From positions 1 to 64,000 of the forward strand of contig JBCCEF010000002.1 of NCBI GenBank assembly GCA_039030395.1: DNA of 64,000 bases. The letters run 5' to 3'. Positions 1 through 7,904 of the stretch are shown here, in pieces (within the stretch, counting starts at the first letter, position 1; each line of letters starts with the position of its first letter). A model generated the notes under the pieces. That model saw only the letters and a list, made by a program, of their open reading frames with translations. It was not told the origin of the DNA and searched no databases. Made by a program: the position numbers and the translations under genes. The stretch is from Acidobacteriota bacterium. Lineage in GTDB: Bacteria > Acidobacteriota > Thermoanaerobaculia > Multivoradales > JBCCEF01.

Positions 1-129
1 CCGCCACCGGGGGGTACGTAGAGCAATGGTCTTCCCATGCCCTAGGGAGACGCAGAGGGAGACGAGGATCGCTCGCAGCCGAAAACGCTCTTCCCCGAAA
101 ACTGCATAGACGCGCCATTTCGACTTTCA

Positions 130-191
130 GGTGGCACCCTTTTCTGGCAGCACCCCTTGCCACCGAACATTTGGGTGGCACCCTTTACTGG
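130..191. repeat. Two-copy 18-bp direct repeat with hairpin potential
   Basis: An 18-bp unit beginning GGTGGCACCCTTT and ending CTGG occurs at 130-147 and 174-191 with one mismatch and a 44-bp period. GGTGGCA at 130-136 can pair with TGCCACC at 158-164. The unit lies directly beyond the stop of the anti-sigma gene, so it may end that transcript or be an intergenic repeat. Two copies are too few for a CRISPR array. The first 190 bases hold no credible gene. Confidence 0.5.
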
Positions 192-193
192 GC

Positions 194-991
194 TCAGGGC
201 GAGGGCCTGATTCGGTAGTGGGCGAAGGGTTGCCATTGGCCGTCTTGCCGCGACTCCAGGCGCAGATCGAGCGCCGCATTCGCCAGGGAATCGGAAGGGA
301 GCAGAACGGTGAAATCTCCCCGCGGGCTCAAGGCGAGGTCGTTGACGGTAAAGAGAGCTCCGACGTCCGGGGCGGTTCCGACCAAGCGGTAGGTCGCGGT
401 ATCGAGATCGTCCCGGAGGCGATCCGCCGGCGGGATGAGGAGGATCAACATCGGACCCTCCGGTGGTACCTCGACGGCTGTGCCGCCGGCGTTTCGGACC
501 CGGTCGTCGATGGCTATCAGCTCGACGACATGGATATCGCCCCGCGGTTTCTCGGGGACGAGGCGTGACCACAGCCAGCCCCCGCAGACGGCGAAAAGGG
601 CGATGCTCGCCGCCACGGCGAAGACTCGCCAGCTCCTCGCGGAGCGGTCCTTGGGCCGGCGAGACGCCGGCGGAGGGTCCGGTAACGGCAAGGTCTCCGC
701 CACGGCGCCGCTCGCCGCTTCGACGGCGTTGGCGCAGACCTCGCAGTCGGCGAGGTGGCGCTCCAGCAGGTCGCGCGGGAAGCCGGCAAGCTCGCGGCCT
801 TCGGCGTAGTCGAGCAGTACTTCCGCCGGCGGGTGAGTGCCGGTGGCTGTCCAGACGAAGGCGGCGTCCCGCAATTCTCGGCGACAGTCTTCGCAGGTGC
901 CGAGGTGGGCGAGCACCTCATGTTTTTCCCCTTCTTCGAGGCTCCCGTTGAGCAGGAAGGGGAGGTATTCGCTGGTGCTTTGGCAGTCCAT
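194..991 (-). CDS. Zinc-finger anti-sigma-like membrane protein
   Basis: A 265-residue protein with two zf-HC2-like motifs in its N-terminal third: a Cys near residue 3 followed by H-x3-H-x3-C-x2-C (about residues 24-36), and a second H-x3-C-x2-C set near residues 79-86. One hydrophobic segment (about residues 123-141, FAVAASIALFAVCGGWLW) should cross the inner membrane and leave a C-terminal beta-rich domain outside. This is the layout of anti-sigma factors that hold an ECF sigma at the membrane. It lies about 100 bp after the sigma gene on the same strand, so it is the likely partner. The outer domain is not recognised. Confidence 0.75.
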   Translation of the reverse strand: MDCQSTSEYLPFLLNGSLEEGEKHEVLAHLGTCEDCRRELRDAAFVWTATGTHPPAEVLLDYAEGRELAGFPRDLLERHLADCEVCANAVEAASGAVAETLPLPDPPPASRRPKDRSARSWRVFAVAASIALFAVCGGWLWSRLVPEKPRGDIHVVELIAIDDRVRNAGGTAVEVPPEGPMLILLIPPADRLRDDLDTATYRLVGTAPDVGALFTVNDLALSPRGDFTVLLPSDSLANAALDLRLESRQDGQWQPFAHYRIRPSP

Positions 992-1090
992 GAAGTCAAT
1001 CTCTGGCTCACTCGGACACCGAGTCGGTCCCGGCGAGGGGGTGAACAGCGAGGCCGTTCTTCCTTCGCACGGGACGGTCGGTGCCGATAT

Positions 1091-1675
1091 TCATCCGTTA
1101 CGGGTCCACTTGGCTTCGTTGGCCAGCAGTTTCTCCCGCGTCTCGACCGCCTGCCTGCGGCAGCGCAGCACCCGCACCCGCAGGGTGCCCGGCGCGACGC
1201 CGGTCCGCCGCGCCATCTCGGAGTAGCTCAAGCCCTCCCGAACCATCGCCCATAGCTTTCGGCAGGCCTGCGACAGGCTGTCGGCGACCCGCAGGGCCTG
1301 TTCGACGGATTGGCGCCGCTGGAGCGATTCCAGGGCGGACCGACCGTCCGTCGGGAACTGGAAGTCCGCCACGTCGACCCACTCGCGCCGCGAGCCGGCG
1401 CGCATGCGATCGATGCACTTGTAGTGCACCATGCGGCTGACGTAGGTCTCCAGTCGGCTGGCGAACCGAAACCCCTCGCTCGAAAGGTTGACCAGCAGGG
1501 AGGTGAGGATCTCCTGTTCGAGATCTTCGAGGTCGTTCACTAGGAAGCGCCGATAGCGACCGGCGGTGAGGCGGATCCAGCCGCGAATTCGCTGAACGCT
1601 GGATGGATCGCCCGCCAGCAGCCCTTCGATGATGAGGCGGTCCCGATCCGGTTCTCTGGCTTGCTCGAATGCCAC
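1091..1675 (-). CDS. ECF-like sigma-70 family sigma factor
   Basis: A 194-residue protein. Its N-terminal half has a sigma region 2 pattern (LEDLEQEILTSLL, then ETYVSRMVHYKCIDRMR, about residues 48-95). Its C-terminal half has a region 4 helix-turn-helix (GLSYSEMARRTGVAPGTLRVR, about residues 146-166). No region 1 or 3 is present, as in ECF sigmas. The start is GTG, 10 bp after the CHAT gene stop, with no clear ribosome site, which suggests translational coupling. Between a CHAT protein and an anti-sigma protein, it probably switches on a small stress or surface regulon; its target promoter is unknown. Confidence 0.82.
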   Translation of the reverse strand: MAFEQAREPDRDRLIIEGLLAGDPSSVQRIRGWIRLTAGRYRRFLVNDLEDLEQEILTSLLVNLSSEGFRFASRLETYVSRMVHYKCIDRMRAGSRREWVDVADFQFPTDGRSALESLQRRQSVEQALRVADSLSQACRKLWAMVREGLSYSEMARRTGVAPGTLRVRVLRCRRQAVETREKLLANEAKWTRNG

Positions 1676-1685
1676 GGAGGGGATG

Positions 1686-4600
1686 CTATTCCGGATTGCC
1701 GATCAAGACGAAGGGGGCCCAGTAGTACGGATGGGCGGATCTGGGCCGGTCCACCAGGTCGAGTTTGGCGGCGCGCAGGGCCTCCGCCTTCGACTCGCCG
1801 GCGAGGAGTCGTCCGTAGAGGCCGACCATCAGCTCCTGAGTGGCGCTGTCCGAGACCTCCCACAGGCTCGCCACGAGGGACGACGCCCCGGCAAATAGGA
1901 AGCCCCGCGCCAGGCTCATCACCCCTTCGCCGCTCTCTTGCCGTCCGGCGGCGCTCTGGCAGGCGGACAAGGTCACCAGATCGGCGGCGAAGCGGAGGTG
2001 GAGGATCTCCCGTAGCTGCAGCAGACCGTCGTGCTCCCGGTCCGGTACCAGGAGAAGGGCCGACTGGTTTGGCAACTCGGGGTCGACGTAGGCATGGGCA
2101 GCGAAGTGGAGGTAGCGAGCCTCCGCCGCCAGCTTCGAGCGGGCCACCGTCTCGGTGGCCTGGTCGCCGAGGAAAATGTGTCCCGCGATCTCGTCGTCCC
2201 CTTCGCTCTCTTTCTGGGCCAACAGGCGGGCGACGGTCTCGACCTCTTGGCGGGCGTAGGGCAGGGGGCCGAAGGAAGGCTTTTCGGAGCCACCGGCTCT
2301 TCGCGCCGGCAGGGCGGGCCGGGGCCGGTCGGCGAGGGAATCTCCCAGGGCGACCAGGTTGGGCGCTGTGTTGGGGCGAGGGCCGGCCCGCTGCAGACTG
2401 GCCAAGACGCCGGCGGATGGTGCATAGCTGATCCGATAGCGCTCGATGGCGAATCGGAGATCGGACCAAGTGTCCGTGGGTGCCGGCGCCTCGATCAACA
2501 GGGCCTCGAAGGGGATCTGGTGCAACCAGCCGTCGGGGCTGATGATCAGCGAATCACCATCCAGGTGCGACGCGAGCGGCGCAAGGAGCTCCCGCCAGAG
2601 GCGATAGGAGTCCTCCGCAAAGCGGGCGACGAAGCGCGAGGGCTGGCTCGAAGCCTGGGCGAGGGCGACAGCCTTGGCGGGGAGATCGGCGCTGGGCCGA
2701 AGGGTGTCGAGGGTGATGCCGTCGCTCTTCACTACGAAGACCAGCAGACGATCCTCGAGGAAGTGAAACGACACCAGGGTGCGGTTTCCCAGGGCGGCCT
2801 GGGCCTGGGGGAGATCGACCGGTCGGGCGTCGAGCAGCGCGGCCCTCCGGGGATCGCGCCGGTAGCGCTCCGCGGCGATCACCTCGAGATCGAGTTCCGA
2901 CTTCGCGATCGCGGCGTCGAATTCGGACAGTGTCTTGGGGTCGGGTGTCGGCGAACCTTGCAGCAACTCGAACCGTTGTCTCGCCAGACTTTCCGCTCGT
3001 TCGAGGAGGCCGCGTTCGCGCTCGACGAGCTGGGGATCCATCTCGGCGGTGACGGCGTTGCGGGAGGCCTCCAGGAATTCTCTCAGCGACCGCGCCCGGG
3101 ACCGCTCCGAGAGCAGGAAGGCGCGCTCGATCTGGTCGGGCGAAGGTCCGACGGTGCCGGTCGAGGGCGCTAGCTCCAGTTCCAGGGCGAGATCGTAGAC
3201 CCGGCGGAGAAGCCGGGCGAAGGACGAGCGAAAACGATCCGTGGGCAGGCGCCTTCGGACATCCTCGGCGAGTTCGATGGCGCGATCGAGCTGAGTCCGG
3301 GCCGACGGGCGTTTCAGGCGCCAGAGCAGCTCCGCCGCCTGAATCCGTGAGGTCAACTCCAGCGGGGTGAGGCGGAGCTGCTCCGCTCGATCGGCGGCGG
3401 AAAGGTAGCTGGTCGCGGCTTCTTGCAGCAAGCCCGACGCCTCTTGCCAGCGCCCGAGAATCTCCGTGTCGCGGATGGCCCGCGGGAAATTTCCGATGTC
3501 TAGATGAGCCCTTCGCCCGCGGTCCAGAAAGGGTTTGGCCTCGGTCAGGCGCCCGCTGTCCATCAGCGCCAAGCCCATTCCTCGCCAAGCGGGAGCTTGG
3601 GCTTCGAGAGGCGCATTCTCCGCCTCGGCGACGGCGCGTCGGAAGACCGTCTCGGCTTCGGCCGGTCGGTCGAGCGCCAAAAGCGTTTCCCCATAGTTGA
3701 CCAGCGCGCCCAGAAGGTCTTCGATCTGGCCGTGGTTTTCGACGAACGCGATGTTCTCTCGATGCTTCGCGACCAGCCCTTTCTCCTCACCGAGGGCGCG
3801 CAGTGCGGTCACTTGATTTTCGAGGGCGAGAATGGCGTTGCGCGGGTCGCCCCGGTTCCGGTAGCCACGGTGAGCGGCGGCGTAGGCTTCGATGGCTTTC
3901 ACCAGGTCACCCCGGTTCAGGTAGGCGGATCCGACGTTCATGTGCAGGGCGCTGCGGTCCCACGGGGCGTCGAGGCGTTCGGTGAGCGGTAGGCCTTCCT
4001 CGAACAGTTCGATCGATCGCCGGTGATCTCCTTTCTGATTGAGGTCGTAGACCAGCAGCCGAAGGGTCGACATGCGGCAGGGTAGCTCGCTTTCAGCGGA
4101 GAAGTTGGCGAGGATGTACTCCTCGGCGGCGAGGGCCTCATCGACACTGCGGGCGTAGACCGCTTCGGCCCAGGTCAGCCGGGCGCGGCACTCCGGCCAG
4201 GAATGGCCGGATGCCTGGGCGATGGCGATCGCCTCTTCCAGGGGTTTCAGAGCGTCCAGCGGTCGTCCGAGTTGAATCAGCAGGTCGCCTACTCGCTTGA
4301 GGGCGAAGGCCTGGCGTGCCGGGAGATCGAGGGCCGCGAACCGACGAGCGGCGCCCCGCGCTCGGCTCACCCATTCGTCGTCCACCAGGCCGAGGCCGCG
4401 CTGGGCGCGGGTGAAGCGGGTGGAATGGTAGGCCCTTTCGGCCTCGAAGCGCAGCCGGTCTCGGCTGGTGGCCCGGCCGCGCCGCTCCACCCGCAGCCGT
4501 ACCGACCCGGCGCGGGTACTCACCGAACGGACCACGAGGCGGTAGTTCGTCGGGCGCGAAGGTAGGGCGAAGAGGAACTCCTCGCCCCAGGCCCACGGCC

Positions 4601-4934
4601 GGAGGTTGGCGCGCCAGATCGAAGTCTCGTCCTCGGTCGTTCCGGTCTCGAAGAGCTCGAGCTCGACGTTGATGGTGTCCTGCGCCACGACGACGTGCAG
4701 TAGTTCGCCCGCCGCCAGCGGCGCAGAGAAGGTGCGTTCTTCGCCGACGGCGAGTTCTAGGCTCACCTCGGCACCCTTCGGCGGCAGGGGTTCCTGCGCC
4801 GCGAACGAACTCGCCGCCACCCACAGCCCGAGCAGGACTGCGCCGCATCGCGGGACGAGGCTGCGCAACCGCCGAGAAGGGCGTACTGCGGTCCCGCGAG
4901 AGCCGAGACTGGGATGTCGGAGGGGGAGAATCAT
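1686..4934 (-). CDS. Exported TPR-CHAT (caspase-HetF-like) protein
   Basis: A 1082-residue protein. An Arg-rich N-terminus and a hydrophobic stretch ending in an ASSFAAQ-type cleavage site (about residues 25-47) suggest export. Next come a small beta domain, a long TPR-like helical array (about residues 170-560) and a C-terminal CHAT domain. The likely catalytic pair is visible: His in HFAAHA (about 946) and Cys in TLSACQSA (about 992), followed by GEGVMSLARGFLFAG and SLWEVSD, all typical of CHAT peptidases. It is the first gene of a three-gene operon with a sigma factor and an anti-sigma protein. A role in proteolytic signalling to the sigma system is inference; the substrate cannot be read from sequence. 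Confidence 0.85.
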   Translation of the reverse strand: MILPLRHPSLGSRGTAVRPSRRLRSLVPRCGAVLLGLWVAASSFAAQEPLPPKGAEVSLELAVGEERTFSAPLAAGELLHVVVAQDTINVELELFETGTTEDETSIWRANLRPWAWGEEFLFALPSRPTNYRLVVRSVSTRAGSVRLRVERRGRATSRDRLRFEAERAYHSTRFTRAQRGLGLVDDEWVSRARGAARRFAALDLPARQAFALKRVGDLLIQLGRPLDALKPLEEAIAIAQASGHSWPECRARLTWAEAVYARSVDEALAAEEYILANFSAESELPCRMSTLRLLVYDLNQKGDHRRSIELFEEGLPLTERLDAPWDRSALHMNVGSAYLNRGDLVKAIEAYAAAHRGYRNRGDPRNAILALENQVTALRALGEEKGLVAKHRENIAFVENHGQIEDLLGALVNYGETLLALDRPAEAETVFRRAVAEAENAPLEAQAPAWRGMGLALMDSGRLTEAKPFLDRGRRAHLDIGNFPRAIRDTEILGRWQEASGLLQEAATSYLSAADRAEQLRLTPLELTSRIQAAELLWRLKRPSARTQLDRAIELAEDVRRRLPTDRFRSSFARLLRRVYDLALELELAPSTGTVGPSPDQIERAFLLSERSRARSLREFLEASRNAVTAEMDPQLVERERGLLERAESLARQRFELLQGSPTPDPKTLSEFDAAIAKSELDLEVIAAERYRRDPRRAALLDARPVDLPQAQAALGNRTLVSFHFLEDRLLVFVVKSDGITLDTLRPSADLPAKAVALAQASSQPSRFVARFAEDSYRLWRELLAPLASHLDGDSLIISPDGWLHQIPFEALLIEAPAPTDTWSDLRFAIERYRISYAPSAGVLASLQRAGPRPNTAPNLVALGDSLADRPRPALPARRAGGSEKPSFGPLPYARQEVETVARLLAQKESEGDDEIAGHIFLGDQATETVARSKLAAEARYLHFAAHAYVDPELPNQSALLLVPDREHDGLLQLREILHLRFAADLVTLSACQSAAGRQESGEGVMSLARGFLFAGASSLVASLWEVSDSATQELMVGLYGRLLAGESKAEALRAAKLDLVDRPRSAHPYYWAPFVLIGNPE

Positions 4935-5062
4935 CTGGGGGGTGGTCGTAGGGGTCCAGGCGAGTATAGGTGTAACGCCCGTTCGACCCGAGCGACGGTC
5001 GGGGAAAGCACCGCCGGCCGCTTGCGGCCAGATTCGCTTTCAATTCTCTCCCGGAGCATGCC

Positions 5063-6835
5063 ATGCCTTTACTTCTTCGACCCTTCGGTTGGTTCCTGGT
5101 CGGCCTGTCGGCGGCGATCTTTGGCGGCGCCGCCGAGGCCGCGATCTGGCGCGTCGGTACCGGCGCCGGATGCGACACCTCTTCCGTGCAGCATGCGGTC
5201 AATCTGGCGAATGCCCCCGGTGAGCACGAGATCCGCCTGACGAAGAACGAAATCCAGTTTGAGGATGTCAGCGTCGGCAATTCCATCAACTCGGCCCGGT
5301 TGGTCATCAGCGGCGGCTGGAATCGTTGCGCCAGCACCGCTCCATCGAGCGAGAAGACGGGTATCGCGGGTCTCGCCAACGGAAATAGCTGGGGCCCCTT
5401 CCAGATCGTCAGGGACGGCCCGGAGGCTCCGCGGCGGCAGGTGATTCTTCGCAATCTGTTCATCCTCGGCGAATGGTCCACCCTCGATCCGGGAGCCGAG
5501 TTGAAGCGCGACGCCTTGAGGGTGCGCGGCGGCTGGGTCGAGTTGGAAAACACCCTCGTCCACCACGGCGCTCCGGGAATCCACGTGTTCGACGGAGCGG
5601 ATGTCCGGATCGACGAGAACTCCGCCGTATCTGAGAATTTCGCACCGGACACCTCCGAGCTGCTTGGCGGCGGCATCTCCTGCGGCCGGCGCATCGACTC
5701 GACGAGCGGTCAAAACACCATGGTGCGTGTTCGCGGTCGCGTGCAGCTCAACCGGGCGGTGAACGGCGCCGGCATTCTTGCCCGCCACGGCTGCACCATC
5801 AGCCTGGAGCCCGGGGCCTTCGTGCACAGTAACGAAGCCAGCGGCAGCGGCGGTGGCATTTACCTGGAGACCGGTGCGGATCTCTTTGCCGGCGGCGATG
5901 CCGATTCGCCGGTGAGAGTCCAAGGCAATCTCGCTGACTATGGAGGAGGTCTCTACCTTCGAAGCAGTGGTACCCGGGCGCAAGCCTCGAACATCGAGAT
6001 CAACGACAACGAGGCCCTGTTCGGCGGCGGCGGCGTGTTGGTGAATCAGAACGCCGTGCTGCAGCTCAATCGGTCGAGTTCCGTGAGCTGCCCGAACGCT
6101 CCCTACTGCAACACCTTGGTCGGCAATCGCTGCAACGGACTCAACGGCAGTGCTTTATTCGTCGCCCCCAACGGTCGCGCTGAGATCTCCCGCGCCTTCG
6201 TGAATGAAAATGTCGGTTCGAGTTCACCGGGACCGGTGATCCGGGTGGAGGGTACCTTTTCCCATCTGCGGCTCGAAGGAGTCGCTTTTTGGAACAATCG
6301 CGCTGTCGCGCTGCTGGAAGCTTCCGACGGCGCCATGGTGGAGGCGGGATTCGTCACCGCGGCGCGCAATGCTTGGCTGGTCAACGGAAGCGGCGATCCG
6401 ATTCTCCAAAGCTGGGTGGCGAGTACTTCGAGCGGTGCGATGATCGACCTGCAGGCGAGCATCCTCGACGATACCCGAGGTTCCGCCGGCTCCGGAAACA
6501 TCGGCCGATGCCTGCTGATGGACGACGCCACCAACATGGTGGCGGGCAACTCCATCGTCGGCCAGGACCCACGGTTCGTCAGCCCCGCAAGCGGCAACCT
6601 GCATCTGCAGTCGACCTCCCCTGCGATCGATTTTTGCGACGCCCACTTCTTCCCCATCTGGACGGACATCGACCTTCAGGCGCGGGGGTACGATAGTGCC
6701 GGCAATATCAACGGCATCGGCACCCTGGATCTCGGCTTCGATGAGTACATCGGGGACGTCGGCGGCGCCCGAGAAATCTTCGACGACGGCTTCGAAAGCG
6801 GTAACACCGCCGCCTGGTCGGCGGCGGTGGACTAG
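5063..6835 (+). CDS. Secreted parallel beta-helix surface protein
   Basis: A 590-residue protein with a signal peptide (about residues 1-26, ending AAEAA). Its body is built of glycine- and asparagine-rich repeats (GGGIYLETGADL, YGGGLYLRSSG, FGGGGVLVNQNA) that predict a right-handed parallel beta-helix, as in polymorphic outer-membrane or choice-of-anchor Q proteins. It ends with IFDDGFESGNTAAWS, a short tail I know from many secreted acidobacterial and xanthomonad proteins. It is transcribed away from the CHAT operon across a 128-bp gap. An extracellular or outer-surface role is likely; the ligand is unknown. Confidence 0.75.
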   Translation: MPLLLRPFGWFLVGLSAAIFGGAAEAAIWRVGTGAGCDTSSVQHAVNLANAPGEHEIRLTKNEIQFEDVSVGNSINSARLVISGGWNRCASTAPSSEKTGIAGLANGNSWGPFQIVRDGPEAPRRQVILRNLFILGEWSTLDPGAELKRDALRVRGGWVELENTLVHHGAPGIHVFDGADVRIDENSAVSENFAPDTSELLGGGISCGRRIDSTSGQNTMVRVRGRVQLNRAVNGAGILARHGCTISLEPGAFVHSNEASGSGGGIYLETGADLFAGGDADSPVRVQGNLADYGGGLYLRSSGTRAQASNIEINDNEALFGGGGVLVNQNAVLQLNRSSSVSCPNAPYCNTLVGNRCNGLNGSALFVAPNGRAEISRAFVNENVGSSSPGPVIRVEGTFSHLRLEGVAFWNNRAVALLEASDGAMVEAGFVTAARNAWLVNGSGDPILQSWVASTSSGAMIDLQASILDDTRGSAGSGNIGRCLLMDDATNMVAGNSIVGQDPRFVSPASGNLHLQSTSPAIDFCDAHFFPIWTDIDLQARGYDSAGNINGIGTLDLGFDEYIGDVGGAREIFDDGFESGNTAAWSAAVD

Positions 6836-6885
6836 CCCACCTTTCTTACTCGCGGATCTCTTGCACCTCCAGCGAACTCAGAGCC

Positions 6886-7707
6886 CTAATCGATGGGAGA
6901 GAGCAGCTTGACGTCGGTCACCAGGTGGCGAACGCCGTGGGCCTCGTGTTCGTTGAAGGCGTTGTCTTTGCACCAGCGATGCAGGCTGTGGATGTCGAGG
7001 CGGGCGCACTCCGGTCGGACGCTCCAAGAGACCTGAAGATTGGAGCAGCTACCGTCGTTGTACTTCGGGCCGGTGGTGGAGCCGAGGAATTTCACCGGCT
7101 CTCCGGTGTCCCCGGGCAAGGTCTTCGCCTGGTGATAGCCGTTGACAACGTTGCCGCCGTAGGCGAATTCGGCGAAGTCGAGGGCTGCCGGATCGTTGAC
7201 CAGCAGGAAGACCTGGGCCTCTACCCGTAGACCGGGGTTGGCGCAGTTGTCCGGTGACAGGCAGGCGCCGAGGGTCGGCCCCGGGGTAATGTCGCAGGAG
7301 GTGTGGACCCAATGCACTTCGATGGTGTCGCCGGCTTCGATGAGCTTACAGTCGTCCGCGGCGGCGGGTTGCAGAAGCTCCGCCGGCAGTGCCTCGCTGT
7401 CGTTGCAGCGGAACCCGCCTCCGACTCCCGGATGTTCCGAATGTCCGTGCCCTGGATTGGCGGCGACCGAATAGGCCCTGGCCTTGTGCTCAGCGTGCTT
7501 GTGGAAGTGGATGTTGCAGAGATTCATCTGTGTGGACTCCGGCGCGAATCCGAAAACGCGAGGATTCTCACCGGCCTTCTGGTCGATGTCGCGCGGGGTT
7601 TGCGGGCCGAATCCCTGACAGACATCCTCCGCGCTCGTCGGCATAGCCAGCAGGGCGGCGGTCAGAACTCCAGTGGCGATTCTTCCCATCGGGCGCAGCT
7701 TTTTCAT
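6886..7707 (-). CDS. Delta-class carbonic anhydrase family protein, exported
   Basis: A 273-residue protein with a signal peptide (about residues 1-26) that matches what I recall of bacterial delta-class carbonic anhydrases: an N-terminal CQGFGPQTPRDID block, NLCNIHFHKHAEHK with the clustered metal-ligand histidines, EVHWVHTSCD, GSTTGPKY and a C-terminal EAHGVRHLV. The family hydrates CO2 with zinc. Several cysteines (CKLIEAGD, SCDITP, ACLSPDNC, RPEC, RWC) would form disulfides in the periplasm. The start is the ATG at 7707, preceded by GGAGAGGAAGAAGA; an in-frame ATG 30 bp upstream has no such site. It is monocistronic and converges on the beta-helix gene. Confidence 0.78.
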   Translation of the reverse strand: MKKLRPMGRIATGVLTAALLAMPTSAEDVCQGFGPQTPRDIDQKAGENPRVFGFAPESTQMNLCNIHFHKHAEHKARAYSVAANPGHGHSEHPGVGGGFRCNDSEALPAELLQPAAADDCKLIEAGDTIEVHWVHTSCDITPGPTLGACLSPDNCANPGLRVEAQVFLLVNDPAALDFAEFAYGGNVVNGYHQAKTLPGDTGEPVKFLGSTTGPKYNDGSCSNLQVSWSVRPECARLDIHSLHRWCKDNAFNEHEAHGVRHLVTDVKLLSPID

Positions 7708-7793
7708 TCTTCTTCCTCTCCAGGACGGATACCTCAAACCTTGATTCGACGGCGAGTGGTTGAGGCCCCCGCGCGCCGCCTCGGCGTGGGGCG

Positions 7794-7822
7794 AGTATGT
7801 GATGGCGAATTCTTTCGGTCAA
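7794..7822 (-). promoter_or_regulatory. Candidate promoter for the carbonic anhydrase gene
   Basis: On the minus strand TTGACC (7822-7817) is followed after 17 nt by CATACT (7799-7794), a good sigma-70 pair. It lies about 90 bp upstream of the ATG at 7707, in the gap shared with the divergent acs gene. Confidence 0.45.
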
Positions 7823-7904
7823 GCAAGTTCTGCGGTGCCCTTGACGACCGTACCGACTGTGCGATTCGATAGGTCGAACCCAGTTTAATGGCAGGAGAGA
7901 TTCG

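Noticed and set aside
130-191. CRISPR array
   Set aside because: Only two short repeat units and no cas gene in the window.
4138-5694. 518-codon minus-strand frame across the CHAT and beta-helix genes
   Set aside because: It crosses the divergent promoter region and overlaps two well supported genes; no recognisable domain.
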